Positions 1-12,700 of a stretch of 64,000 nt of DNA are shown piece by piece. Below the pieces are notes generated by a model that did no database searches, had not been told where the DNA came from, and saw only the letters and a program-made list of their open reading frames with translations. A program made the position numbers and the translations under genes. The DNA comes from Biomphalaria glabrata (taxonomy: Eukaryota > Mollusca > Gastropoda > Planorbidae), in assembly GCF_947242115.1 (NCBI RefSeq), contig NC_074720.1:13977145-14041144 (forward strand). Direction: 5' to 3'. The stretch's first letter is position 1. The number at the start of each line of letters is the position of its first letter.

Positions 1-59
1 ACGATATCAATATTTTTTATTCAAATTATCTTTTTTTTTTTAAATTGTAATCCTGCGAT

Positions 60-735
60 GTAAGCAATTTTATGGGCGTTGCTCAAAGACTGAAAATCTG
101 GGTGGCGTACATAGTTCAGATGCCAACAACAGGTGTTTTTCAGCTGATCAAGCTTTAATTACCAATGCGGGTTCTGACATCTGTTCCTCCATGGTTTTCT
201 AGGATAATAACAAGATAGATGAAGCTTTTACACTTCTACCAGTGACTCACCTTGGACTGTATTGGGCGTGTTGTTGGATGCCATTATCTGCTCTTACCTC
301 TGTTTATGCTAAGACACAGTCTAGCAACGACGCTTATCTTTTCCTGCATCTGCTGCTGTTTGAAAGAGAAAAGCCAGGTCCTCTGCAAAGTCGAGGTCGT
401 CTAGCTGTTTCCACTGTGTTGATGTCTTCATGGCTAGCAGAAACAAGTAAACAGCCTTGTCTGACTACTGTTTGGATTTCGAATGTGTCTGTCAGTTATC
501 TAACATGCACGATTCTGCAAGTCATTCCCTCATAATTTCCTGATGATGGTTGTCATTTTTTCATGCACTCCATTGTGTCTCAGTAATCTCCAGAGTGTCT
601 GTCCACACTGTCCAACGCTGAAAGACTGCACTAAACGGGAATAATTAATGGTCAACCTAACAAAAAAAGTTCCAGCTCCTAGAAGAGCTGTCAGATGAGA
701 CAATAGAACAGACATGACAGAAAGTGAAAGAAACA
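60..735 (-). mobile_element. RTE-clade LINE fragment (reverse transcriptase, decayed)
   Basis: Read on the minus strand in shifting frames, this gives pieces typical of RTE-type endonuclease/reverse transcriptases common in snails and schistosomes. In order they are a TLWRLLRHNGVHEK segment, then VRQGCLL, then QLDDLDFAEDLAFL (the RT catalytic box, usually FADD, here FAED), then SFIYL and GGTDVRTRIG. The order matches the RT palm and the region after it. Stops and frame changes separate the pieces, so it is a dead 5'- and 3'-truncated copy. I see no target duplication. The RT identity is seen in the sequence; the clade is from remembered family motifs. Confidence 0.75.
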
Positions 736-3149
736 GTCACCTCCACATGCCAAAAAGTACTGAAACTGTTTTTATCGTGGTCCATGCGCTTTCCACTAAA
801 TAAGTGCTTTCTGATCCAGCTTATGTCTTGAGAGTGAGATATGTGCTGTTTTTTTTTTTTTTGTTCTATGCCAGCCAGTGAAAATACAACATAATTCATC
901 TTGTGCGCAAATGTGTTATATAAATATATATTTCAATAAGATAATTAATTTACACAAATTTTCTTTTAAAAAAAGTTCTGATACTTGATTTTGATATACC
1001 AGAAAGTAAATGTAAAATCACAACTAAGGATTTATTTAAGTCTGCTAAATACAGACTTTCAAGACTTTTAAAACAATAAAGATCCAACCTCTGAATAGAT
1101 TAATACCACTGATTTTTAATATTTATATATTTAATATCACAAAGTCCAAAAAGAAAAATATTTGATAAACGACTTAAATTAGAATAATTCCAACATTAAC
1201 TAATGTAATGCCCATATCGTGTTATCTTGATTATACCTATTTGTCCACACACTTTGAAAGAAGTGTAATTGTACCCTATAATAATTAGATTTTGAACATT
1301 TAAAGCAAAACAAAACAAAATTCCAGCAATTAAGTTTATATTTGCATGCACAGTCAAATAATATGCACACATACTAAACGTATTTTGAAGCATTTTGCTT
1401 TCTGCTAAGCCTGACCATTGGGGAGAATTTCTTCTTGTACTTAAGAATGAATACAATAAAATTCTTAACAAACAAAACTACACTTGTACATGGGTACTGT
1501 TAGTTCCTAAAAATTGACTAACATATATGTCAGTTGTCCCCACAAGGTGAATTGAAAATCTAAAATAAAAGGGCATGCCTAAAAATGCTGGTGTTGCTTA
1601 AAATTGAAGCTGTCTTGATCACTTGACCAAGAATAATTACACAGTTTCTTATTGAATATCTGCATGCAAACAAATTATAAAAGATTTCTAGTGATTATTT
1701 AATTTGAAAATTAAACAAATAATAAGATATTCCACATTGGAAGAAAAAAAATCAGAGGGTGGCACCGCATCTTGCTTTAAACTCAGTTAATCCATTTTCA
1801 AAGACTGTTAGATAATAGGAAAAATTATTTAAATTTAACTAGTCTAAAAACACTATTTAAAAGTAGAAACCCTAAGTAAATACAGAATTTTATTGGTATA
1901 TAATTTAATGCAGTAACTGGAAAACTTTTATAATGAAAGCACATTTTAAAATGGTCTAAATGTAATTTCAGTGATAAAAATAATGAAGAACTAGAGGCTA
2001 TATTTGAAAATGCTAACTGGACAGACTTACCCTCAATGGTGTAAATGGGCCTAAAACAATACAAATAATTAGTCCAATAAAAAAGAAATATCTATTTTGG
2101 AATGAAATGGAATGGTAGAATATCAATTAGGATTTACATACAAGCTGCGCTGTAAAATTCAGTAAAAGGAAAAAAAAATATAACAAATTTTGTTAGAAAA
2201 ATATATTGATTCCTGTTACAAGATATAAAATGAATATGAAAATTTAACATTTTGTACCTTAACATAAAGGAAAAGGCACAAGAACTCTTAAAATATTTAG
2301 CACTAGTACACCCTTTGCAGTTATATGGCTGCCTATTGTTTGTTATATTGACCAATAGATGTGCATGACTCTCAACCATGAAATTAATTGAATCATACCT
2401 CAGCTTCTTTTTATAGGGACTATCAATTTTGTGCTTTAGATTTACATTTTGAATTATCTAATGTGATTATTTTAATTCAATTAGTTTGAGGCAACACTTG
2501 ATACCAACTTGATATGCTGGCCCTAAATTTGAATAGTTTTCTTTATAAGTTACATAACAATAACTTGGTTCGAAATTATGTATAGGAATCCTGTAACGTT
2601 TTATTTATTCACAAAATTATAGTAATATTTAAACCTTAAGTAATTATAAAAAAGAGTTTGGCCTTGTTCACTTATCAATTTTATGGCATTCATAAAAGAA
2701 TATTTCACGCTATTTCACAATTTTAGGCATTTTAAAATCTATGCACTGTTACTATGGATATTTTTATCATAAGGAAACATTTGACTAAATTTGATATCTT
2801 GTAGTTATTTTTCAAAATCTATATTAAAAACATCTACCATTCAATGACTATTTATCTCAAATCTTAAAGCATATTTGCCAATGAAATCAGCATTCTATTT
2901 GGTTCAAAACTAATTAAGCAAGTCAAAATTGTCCAAATATGTCAACACAGTTCATTTTATAGTGTATGGTCACTTCCAGTATTAATGAGCAATGAATTTT
3001 TAAACATAGAGAGATTGAGTTAACAGTTGACTTATATACAGGTATCTATGTGTGACTGTACACATATATTACTTTCAAATAAATTAGGGTGCGCTACAAC
3101 ATATTTAAAGATATATGCACATTAAACATTGAAAACTCCAACTAGAAAG
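736..3149. other. AT-rich intergenic sequence, no gene recognised
   Basis: This stretch holds short open frames only (81 codons at most), with no recognisable motif, splice-linked exons or RNA gene. Poly-A/T runs are frequent. The part next to 735 may include the diverged upstream end of the RTE LINE fragment, but I could not confirm it. Confidence 0.5.
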
Positions 3150-3157
3150 CTCTATAG

Positions 3158-3345
3158 CAGTGGTTCTCACCTCTTTTATGCTGGGCGACCCCTTTTTACA
3201 ATCTCCCACTCTGCCGCGACCCCCACCCACACAGCAATAGAAGAACAGACAATAACAAACCATATTTTCGATGGTCTTAGGCGACCCCTGGCAAATCATC
3301 AATCGACCCCTAAGGGGGTCGCGACCCACAGGTTGAGAACCCCTG
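3158..3345 (-). mobile_element. SPIN-like hAT miniature transposon (MITE), 188 bp
   Basis: The termini are imperfect inverted repeats: the left end begins CAGTGGTTCTCACCT and the complement of the right end begins CAGGGGTTCTCAACCT. A perfect 8-bp direct repeat, CTCTATAG, lies on both sides (3150-3157 and 3346-3353), which is the hAT target-site duplication size. Read on the minus strand, the first about 80 bp closely follow the SPACE INVADERS (SPIN) non-autonomous consensus as I remember it: GTGGGTCGCGACCCC, a second GGGGTCG block, then GGGGTCGCCTAAGACCATCG. The other end keeps the GGGTCGCGGCA block. It has no coding capacity. SPIN elements are known for horizontal transfer among tetrapods, a blood-feeding bug and a pond snail. 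The short open frames over it are spurious. Confidence 0.88.
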
Positions 3346-3353
3346 CTCTATAG

Positions 3354-4270
3354 CTTTAGCAAAAGTAAGCCCTTCTTAAACACTTGGGTCAAAGTAATCA
3401 AAGGCATTATAAAAGATGAAATGTTTCACAATATAAAGTCCATTTTTTTCTCTGTGGGTCAATATATCTAGGGTCACAGCTGAATATGTTCTATTTGAAA
3501 GCAACACAAGTCTCTCAGACTTAAATGGAAATTGAGCATTTTCATTCTTTTGAAACAGAGCACTGTGGAAAGCATCAACTGCATTGTTTTGGGTAGCAAT
3601 TGCAATTATTTTGTTTTTAACCATCTTAGTTTTGAATTAAAAGCAATGAAAATATAAAAATTCATAAAATAAAACAAAACAAATCTTGTATAAAAATACA
3701 AAACCAGGAATAAGAATATTAGCATAATGAAACAAAGAGATTTATAGATCTCTATGCAAAGGTAGCACAATCCACTAACAACATGAAGTAAAGATCAAGA
3801 AAACATACACACTTCTTTAAAAAAAAAAACAGCAAATATCAATCCAGATTTTTTTTTATCCAAAAAAAAAACCTTCTTTACAATTAGAATAGCGTCTAAA
3901 GAGTCAGAAATTTAACAGCTTAGAAATGTGTTCATTTAGATTTCCGACTTTGTGGCAATATTAGCAACAAAAATCATTATTAGAATAAATAATTTAAACA
4001 ATATTAGCAACTTTATTTGAAAGAGATAGTAATTACTTTATATAAAGGTAATTCACTATTTAGTTGACCAATTGTTTTTTAAAGTGAAATCTTGCAAATC
4101 AATGCAGAATTTATCCAAATTCTGATGGAATGAAAAGATGCTTAAAAATAAGCATGTCATTGCAACTACCAAAGAAGAATTTTAAATAATAAGAATTGTG
4201 TGTTCTAGTCTCAAGAAAAATGTACTGTTTTCTAGGATAAGGAGAATTTACCATATATTATACAAATAGG
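3354..4270. other. AT-rich intergenic sequence, nothing recognised
   Basis: The longest open frame here (82 codons, minus strand, about 3376-3624) has no family resemblance I recognise and no adjoining exon. Homopolymer runs are common. Confidence 0.45.
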
Positions 4271-4345
4271 ATTGCTGCCTGGTCATATGATATGTGCTCT
4301 AGACTGTCTTCAATGGTCCTAGGTTCAAATCATGGCCCTCACTTT
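4271..4345 (+). mobile_element. tRNA-derived SINE head, diverged
   Basis: TGCTGCCTGGTCATATGA followed by a TAGACTGTC block resembles the A-box half of a tRNA-like promoter. AGGTTCAAATC at 4321-4331 is a B box (consensus GGTTCRANTCC). Spacing and wording match the better-preserved SINE at 12129, so this is an older copy of the same family. The 3' body is not clearly delimited. Confidence 0.6.
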
Positions 4346-4429
4346 CAAAACACACAGTGAAGATAAATATTTTTTTTAAGCAATATTGAAGGATGCTCTT
4401 TCATAAATGAAGATTAATATGCCCTAGCA

Positions 4430-4511
4430 GCTGGGGATGGCTGCTGGCAGAGGTTGAACTCTGGACTATCTAGATGATGATCCGAAGCGTACACCACAGG
4501 ATCAGGCAGCT
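4430..4511 (-). mobile_element. tRNA-derived SINE head, inverted relative to 4271
   Basis: On the minus strand the sequence starts GCTGCCTGATCCTGTGGTGT (A-box half) and continues to AGAGTTCAACCTCT (B-box half, complement of about 4449-4462). It is the same tRNA-like family as the copy at 4271 but in opposite orientation, leaving about 85 bp between the two heads. Confidence 0.6.
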
Positions 4512-6759
4512 AACATGTCAAATAAGAAATATTTACTAATTACAAGCTCAATAAAATAAGACAATATTTACTTATTACAAGCCCAATTAAATAAGACAAT
4601 ATTTATTAATTACTAGCCCAATTAAATAAGACAATACTTACTAACTACAAGCTCAAAATGTTAAGGAGAAATGCAAATATAGAGAAATAGTGAAAAAAAT
4701 ATTGAAAAAACACTTTAACATGAATGCATTTAATCAAATTTTACTTATTACAATATTTGAAAAAAAAAACAACAACTAATTGCTACAATGAAATAAGGAT
4801 CAATGGGCAATATTTCTTTTCCAAAAAGAAAAGATTTATTAGCATGAAGCCCAAGCACAACTCTATTTCAAAATAATATTATTAAAAAAATATATTGCCC
4901 TTTGATTTCTATGATTTAGCAGGCACATAGCTGTATTGAAATTTTCACAACCAAATTTCAAGTAAATATTACAACAGCAATTATCTGTTATTTCCAGACC
5001 ATAATATTCATAAATGGATTTATTATAAAGAGTTACCAATTCTATTAATAGCACTCAATAGCATATCACAGTATTTAATTTAAATGGGAGAGGGGGCTAG
5101 ATGGTGCATCATTCATTTCTCTCTGGAGTTACAATCCTATAATATACACACATTTTAAATCTATCAATTATGTACTAATATTTTTATTGATAATTTTTTA
5201 AAATATTGGATGATTTAAGAGTAATAGCAGTTTGGGACACTGAAACAACATAACAAAATCACAACTTTTAGCCACAGTTAATTGAACACTATCTGTTGTG
5301 TTGACAGTTCTTAATTCAGTTATCAACTTAGTTATCGTGACAGTTGTTATTTAGTCCTGCTAGAGAGCAGACACATTCTATGCTTATTGGATATACTATG
5401 ACTTTCACTAAAGGATATTTCATGACATGTATTGCATTTCTATTCTGTGTCACTGCTAGAAGCGTATGGCTGGATTGATTCTTGTTTGATTATCTGTACT
5501 TCTCATTAAAATGATTGTCTGCTGACATTGGTGTTACTCAGTGTATTTTAATCTTCGTTGTGATATTACGTACGACTCAAGCTTCACACAGTTTTAAGCA
5601 CACAAAACTACATACGTCAGGAACCTGAGGTAACATCTAGAAATACATAGGTGTTACACTTACAGCAAGTATTTCTACTACTACATTGAACTAAAATCTA
5701 ATTCCAATATGGCTTGTAGCTAGAAGTAAACAATTCTCATCTTTGCAACCAATTATTTTAGCATAGCAACCCTTTTATTGACAATAGAGTTATATCCCCA
5801 TGAAAACAAAAAATTATTAGTTTAGTATTCTTGAATCCTAAGCTCATAATTATATGGTGAAAGATATGTTTTTAAAAATAAAGATATAGTTTTTGATACA
5901 TTTGTATCACAATAAGTACAAGTTATATGACCTCATTAAACAAATAAAGTATTTGTTGTCAGAAATACAATGCAATTGACAAAAAATAGTTTACACTAGA
6001 GCTAATATTATTTTAATTTTGAAATTAATATAAGCATTATACACATTATAATGTAATGATGCTGATGATTTGTGCAGTATTTTTCTACAAATTAATATTT
6101 TAATCATTTATAAGGCTTTTAAAGGTCAATTTTGAAATGCTTGTTTAAAAAAATTTGCTTGAAAATAATCTCTCCACTTTGTAAAAAAAATATACATATA
6201 AACTTTTCTTTATTATCTAACATAATACAGACAGAGAAAAAAATGATAATATAAAATATTAAGTTACGCAGACAAACCTTAAAATTATACTGGAATTTGC
6301 TAGTTAAAGAAAAAGCCAAATGATATATTGGCAAATGAAAGCACCTTGGTCAAAAAAAAAAAATAAAGCAATTTAAATGACAAATATTTTGACTCAAGAA
6401 AATTTTCATATATGTTCTTTTTACCTTATTTTATTTTTTGCCCCTCTTTTATTCAGATTGAACCTTTTTATTTTTTTTTGCTACAAAGATGTAGACAATT
6501 GAGGATTGGTTCTCAGATCTGATATAATGGTTCACAAAAAAAAAAGGAATATTAAAAATGAAACAAAAAGAATTGTGACCTTAAAAAACAAAACAAGATG
6601 CAAAAAAAAAAAAATTCATTAAACTAACTATAATTTAAAAAAATAATCATGTTAGAATATAATAGCAACAGTAAAAATCTTGCAAACTAAACACATTTTC
6701 AATAGAAACACCAATGGAATGTATGACATAATAAAAACTTGCTAAAGAGGTTACAGAGT
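4512..6759. other. AT-rich intergenic sequence, including the likely 3' UTR side of the chitobiase-like gene
   Basis: No coding region is supported. Short direct repeats lie at about 4525-4650, where three similar blocks contain the phrase AAATAAGACAATA. Minus-strand AATAAA-type hexamers (TTTATT on the plus strand) at 6430-6435, 6448-6453 and 6467-6472 are candidate polyadenylation signals for the gene whose stop codon is at 6760. Such hexamers are frequent in sequence this AT-rich, so none can be chosen. Confidence 0.4.
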
Positions 6760-9700
6760 TTACAATGTAGGGTCTTCATCAAGAAACTCATCTACATTAG
6801 CCCCACCATCACGCGCAAAAGGTTGTCGTGGTTTCTTGACCCTTTTCTTCAAAGCTAGACAGGTGAACAGAGTGCCTAAAAATGTCCCTACCAGCAAACA
6901 GCTAACTGCTACAGCTGCAACTGTATCTGAAGTGGCAAACAAAAAAAATTTCTTAACGGTTGTAAGAAAAACAAAAACAAAGCAATAAAGAGTGGTAGAA
7001 ATAAATTCTGGTCAAATGTATTGTTAAAAATTAAATGCAGAATAATTAATAATTTAGAAAATTTAATGGGAAAAATTAATTTAAAGCCAAGCAACAATGT
7101 CTTTCAAAAATAATTATCTTAATAATAATGACACTTAACAAAGTAAAGTTAGTTTATAGAATCATAAAATGAATAGTTTCTAACTCAATTTTAGAAAAAA
7201 AAAAAAAAATCTAAAACTTTTTCCCTCAAATTTTGCAAATATAATTTTTAAAGATTTTCAATAGAAAATAAAATTAAGCAAAACAAGCACCTGCAACATG
7301 AAAGTCTGCTCTTATGGGTTCTTTCGAAACACTCAAAATGATTTCATGTGTTAGCCAGGACCACACTTCCTCATCATTGACCAGAGCATTGGGAGACATT
7401 TTTGTGGACAGGTCATCTCCGTACATCACTGCAACACCTTGTATACCAAAAAAAAAAAAAAATTTAATCATTAAAAAATTTAGAAAGGTAAGAAGAACAA
7501 CGATTTCTGATTCCAATAAATTCTTAAAGACAAAGAAGCACCTTTAAGTATCTAATAGATCTAGGTGGCATAGTTCCTAAAACATATTATAATACCTCTT
7601 TTGAGGATGAAAGCTTTGTGTGAAAGCTTTTCTAAATATTTCCTTTAAATTACTACGGATTTTTACTGAACCAGTAATATTTGCAAAATACCAATTGTAT
7701 TTTTAACGCTAAATTTACGTATTTATTATCATAATTCTAGAGTGTTTTTAATAAAACTAAATGGGCAAACCATAAACTACATGGAGCCAAGCTGACCAAA
7801 AAAAAAATACAAACTACCTTTTAGGTCCATTTCATGTGCCACTCTGTATTTACCTAGCAAACTCAACTTATTCTCAAACCAAATTTGATGTGAGCCATTC
7901 TGATAATATACATATAGATTAAAAGTTAACTGAATACAAATATACACAATTATTTTCAACTTGACATAAAATAAAATGTTGACACTTTTATTTATATAAA
8001 TAGTATAAAGGCAAAGGTTTAGGTTTAAAAAAAAAATGTTTCAAATCTAATCCTTTACCTTGTTAGTATAGAATGGTGCTGCATAAATGGCACTGTACTT
8101 GGCTTCATCCATTAGTTTCCTTGGGTCCGACATTAGGTCAGCCAATGACATCATCTTCCTGTTCACATTGCAGTCATTAGTCTTGCCAATGATACAGACA
8201 TCATTCTGAAAAAGAAAATCAAGGACATTCTAGATTGTGATGGTAATTGTATGTCTGAATCTGACATGTTATTAATTAGTTATTTTATTTCATTTAGAAA
8301 TGATGCAGACAACAATATGCCAGGGAATACAAATCTAGTGCATTTTTTTTTTAGAAAAAAGCACCTGACCATTGCAACTAGAATAATTTTTGATGAAAAA
8401 AAGAAGGTATATGCTTGATAACTCTTTCTTTTGTGTCAGTATCAGATTAGATTGAGACGGTGTTTATGTATGACAAATGACTTGCCTTCCTTCAACTACT
8501 GTAAATACAATGTAGATTTGGATGGTACAATGTTAAATTTAGCAGCCTACACATGGATATAGAAGAATGTGAGGAGGAGATATTGTTTAATGGTTGTTTT
8601 ATAAGTTTCAGACACTCCTACTGGCCTATAGAAATGGAGATTATTACGTCCAGGCCCAAAGACTTCTGCAGATTGGCAGAGGATGACAGTCAATATGAAG
8701 ACAATCTGAAGTGCATACCACACTACCTGATATGTGCTTTTGGACATTATGGCTGGTGTTGGTTGTAACAAGTTTCTCTCAAGCATCCTTTGCATGCATT
8801 TAATGAGCTACCTATAGCAATCAATGTGACTTGGTGTTTTGAAACATTGTTTTAAGTTTTCAAACTAAATTTTTTTTATTACTTGATAATAGATTGTGAT
8901 GCACTCACAAGACCCGTTGTATGGTCAAGAAAGTCAAATGAAAGCTAGAGTAATTTTATTTTAACTTCTTAACCGTCATCTCAGGTCATTTATTATTTTA
9001 AGTGGTAAAATCTGTCCGTGGAACAATCTTTAGAACAAAACAGCTCACCTCAATATCAGTGCACAAGTAGTCATAGCCATGCCAAGGTATACCAAGTATA
9101 ATACTGCTGTATGAAATGTGATGGGAGACATACTCACTGATACCTACAAGGGAAAAACAAAGTTATAGCAAAGTTCATTAAGATTAGTCTGGACATTGTT
9201 GGCAAAGAGGATAACACTTGAATTTAGCTGAGTTCAGAAAAAGTTAGGCGCAGAGCTTCTTTTTACAAAGAAAGAGACATCAAACTTGATGAATCAAAAG
9301 AAAACTATGGCTAAAATAAAAGAAAGGTAAAAACCTTTTGGCTATATCAATGGGGCTTTAGCTCAAAATCTGAATCAAGCTGAGTTGTGTTTGATGAGCA
9401 CCTAAAGGCAACACTGAGACCTTCTTCCAGATACGCTCTTCCCCACTAGTCCACATAAAAGATTGGACCATAGTGCAATGAGCATACCATAATTATGAAA
9501 GATGCACTATACAAAAGTAATTTTTTAAAAAAATTTAACCCATTATGAAATAGCTTTATTTGCTATTCATGTTACACAACAGATAGATAAAAAAAAATAT
9601 CTTTAAAGCCACATAAATTCTACACACTTCATTAATAATCAAACTCCAAACTATGCATAAAATATACTAAAGCTTAAACTTATATTACCAGTGTTATGGC

Positions 9701-12700
9701 ACGATTAGGAAGTAGTTATTTGTTTTGGAAATAGGGGAAGTTTTGACTTAGAGACAATGAAGTGACTGGTAAAAACAATACTAGCTTTTAGGCTGAACAA
9801 AATATAAGCAAAATATAAACAGATTATTTACAGGACACCTTAGACATAGGAAGCCTTTTATGAATGTAGAGAGTTAGCTGACATCTGATGGTTCGACATT
9901 CAGTATCAGAGTCGACTAACTTATATCGATTGTTAGGCCTTTCACTGATGTAATTGGATTTAGTCGAGTCTTACCATCATTTGGTTATTTGCATTAGCGG
10001 AAGCACCTAACACTAGTATCTTAGCTCTATCTTAATAATGTTAAGGTTTTAAAAGGGAATTTTTTTTACTTTCAACTAATACCAACACATTGAAAAGCTT
10101 CATTATGATGTCAAATTCTCTGACTAACTAAACAGTGGGAAAAGGCTAACAAAATTAAGAATCAATTCTTTAGCTTAGAAATAGCTACCTTGCTAGAATG
10201 GGTCTTACCATATAGAAGTTTAGCCAAAGGAATAGTTGCTTTGGCCCTACATTTAACACCTGCTACATCAGTGAAGCTGTCAGGATTAATGATGTACTTT
10301 TCACACCCATCTGTTGACAAAGTAGAGAAGTCACAGTGATCATCGTCTTCCTCAGAACATGGCGGTTTCCAGGGTATAATACAGTTGATCTATAACACGC
10401 AGATGTGATAAAACAATTGTTTTTTTTATGCCAAAAACAATTATTACAAAAAAAATATATCTTAAAATACAAAGTAGGTAAGCACACAACAATTGATCAA
10501 TAAATAGGTGCATATATCCAACATATGTGGTTTTATTGATTTCATCAATATTTTATATGGATATAAATGGAGATGGTATTCAACCATAAAAATTAAAACA
10601 AGTTAACAATCTAGGACATTTTGTCAGATTATAAGATAACTTTATTGGTCCAAACAAATGGAAATTTGTTTTGATTACCATTGTCCACTACAACGTTACT
10701 ACTATAACTATCTTATTTCATTTAATCCATTTTGTAAAAAAAAAAAAAAAAAAAAAAAAATATTAAATAAATCTAATAAAAAAAAAAATTAACAAAAATT
10801 ACCTCTGCGGAGTAGTTTGACAAATCTTTAATCTTAGTACCAACTCTTTTTAATATAATGGCCATCTCCTGGTGATCTTTTTTAGTGCTGTTTACATCAG
10901 ATTTAAAATAAGGCATTAGATTAACCACCACAATGTCAGCATACCAGCTCTGCTGTTTGGAGACTACAAAATCAATCCATGACTTTGATTCATTCGAGAC
11001 GGAATCAATCTCTCCTGACAAATTCATGGAAACTAAAAAAAAAAAAAGAAAAATTTTGTACTTAGCAAAACAGCATTTATCAATATTTTAACCTAATTAG
11101 GTCTAGGAATTCTTCTTTTATTTCATATTGTAGTGAGATTCTTTTCACTAGTTCAATTTCTGTGGCATTTTATGTCTTGAGAGACTATCTTTCCATTTAC
11201 AAATAGTTTGATTTAATCAAAGTTTAAAGTAATTACATTTGATCATTTAACTAGTTTGATATACTCAACGTTTCGAGTAATACATTTGATCATATAACTA
11301 GTTTGATTTACTCAAAGTTTAAAGTAATTATATTTGATCATGGCCACTAAGAAAGTACAAGAAATGCAATCAAGATTTTTTTTCAATTCATATTCAGCCA
11401 ACTATAAACAAACAAAAAATTTTGGTTGTTAAGTTCCGAAAAAGTCTGTATTTAAAGTCCTAATAAATCACCTGTCTTTCTACACTTGGTTCCCAATCAA
11501 CTTACCAGTGATAGCAAACTTCCGTTTATTTCTATGTGTCACACACATGGCCGAACTGTGGGACTCATTGTTCACACTGAACTCTTCTGGAACAACTAGG
11601 GCAGTGATTGTATTCCAGCTCCAGGTCTGGACATTAGATGCCCCTCTGCTGAACACATAAACCTAATGAAGAAACATACAATGGTTTGTACAAGCTTAAG
11701 GATGTAATTATTTTTATTTTGAAGGAACTGCTGTAATTTATAGGATTGCAGATATGTAGCCTGAACAGTTTTTGTTAGGCCACTACATCAAGATAGACTT
11801 TTGAGAAGTAGCAGGTCCACTCAAAAACTGGACCCCTAAGCTTCTTTTGGTTAACAGCTATGATGTTTCTGTTTCTCAGAATTGATTAATTTAAATAACA
11901 GAATTTTAAAGATAATAGGTACAAATGTATCTATTGCAAAAGACAGTATTTTTTTTTGTAATTCAAGAGCAATTATATTATATATACACACTTTTAATTT
12001 TCAAACTCAAAATTGTGTACATATGGGATAAAAGTTTTTTTTGAATAAGTAGATTTACTACTATCTTGTGAAGATAGACAACTGATATGAATGATGAAGG
12101 GACAGAGTGTTATAACAGATAGATAGAAGATGGCTGCCTGGTCGTGCGGTTTGCGCGCTGGACTGTCGTTCGGATTTATCGATGGTCGAGGGTTCAAATC
12201 CTACCCGCTCCCATCCCCCGTCGTCCTGCGGGAGGTTTGGACTAGGAAGTAAATTATCTTCAACTCTGAAGGAACATCCAAAACATGTAAAACATTTTAC
12301 AAACAAACAAACATTTTACAAGTCATTATTTTTTCTGGATATTTACACCTCATTTCCTAAAGACAGATATTAGATTCTGTTTCTAACAAATCTTAATTTT
12401 GTAGGTTTCTAGCTTACAGAAAAGTGAAAAAATATTCACATAATCATTTATGATGTCAAAATTATATAGTCATTTATCACGATCTTCACTATTTCCATGA
12501 AATTGCAAGTTTTCTATTAACTTTTCCTACATAGTAAAACTGGGCAAACACAGGTATTCACTGTTTTTACATAAAAAGTATTTTAAACTTATTTTATATA
12601 AATATAATTTTAAAAAATAAATTTTATATAAAAAGAAGTTCTGTTGCAGGATTAAACAACTGTGATTAAAATATTTCTTTTTTGCTTCGTTAGCCAACAA

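Noticed and set aside
242-535. 97-codon plus-strand open frame near the left edge
   Set aside because: It is antisense to the RTE reverse transcriptase fragment and has no family resemblance of its own.
12129-12215. tRNA gene on the plus strand in intron 1
   Set aside because: A and B boxes are present but the arms do not fold as a tRNA and a SINE body with A-rich tail follows.
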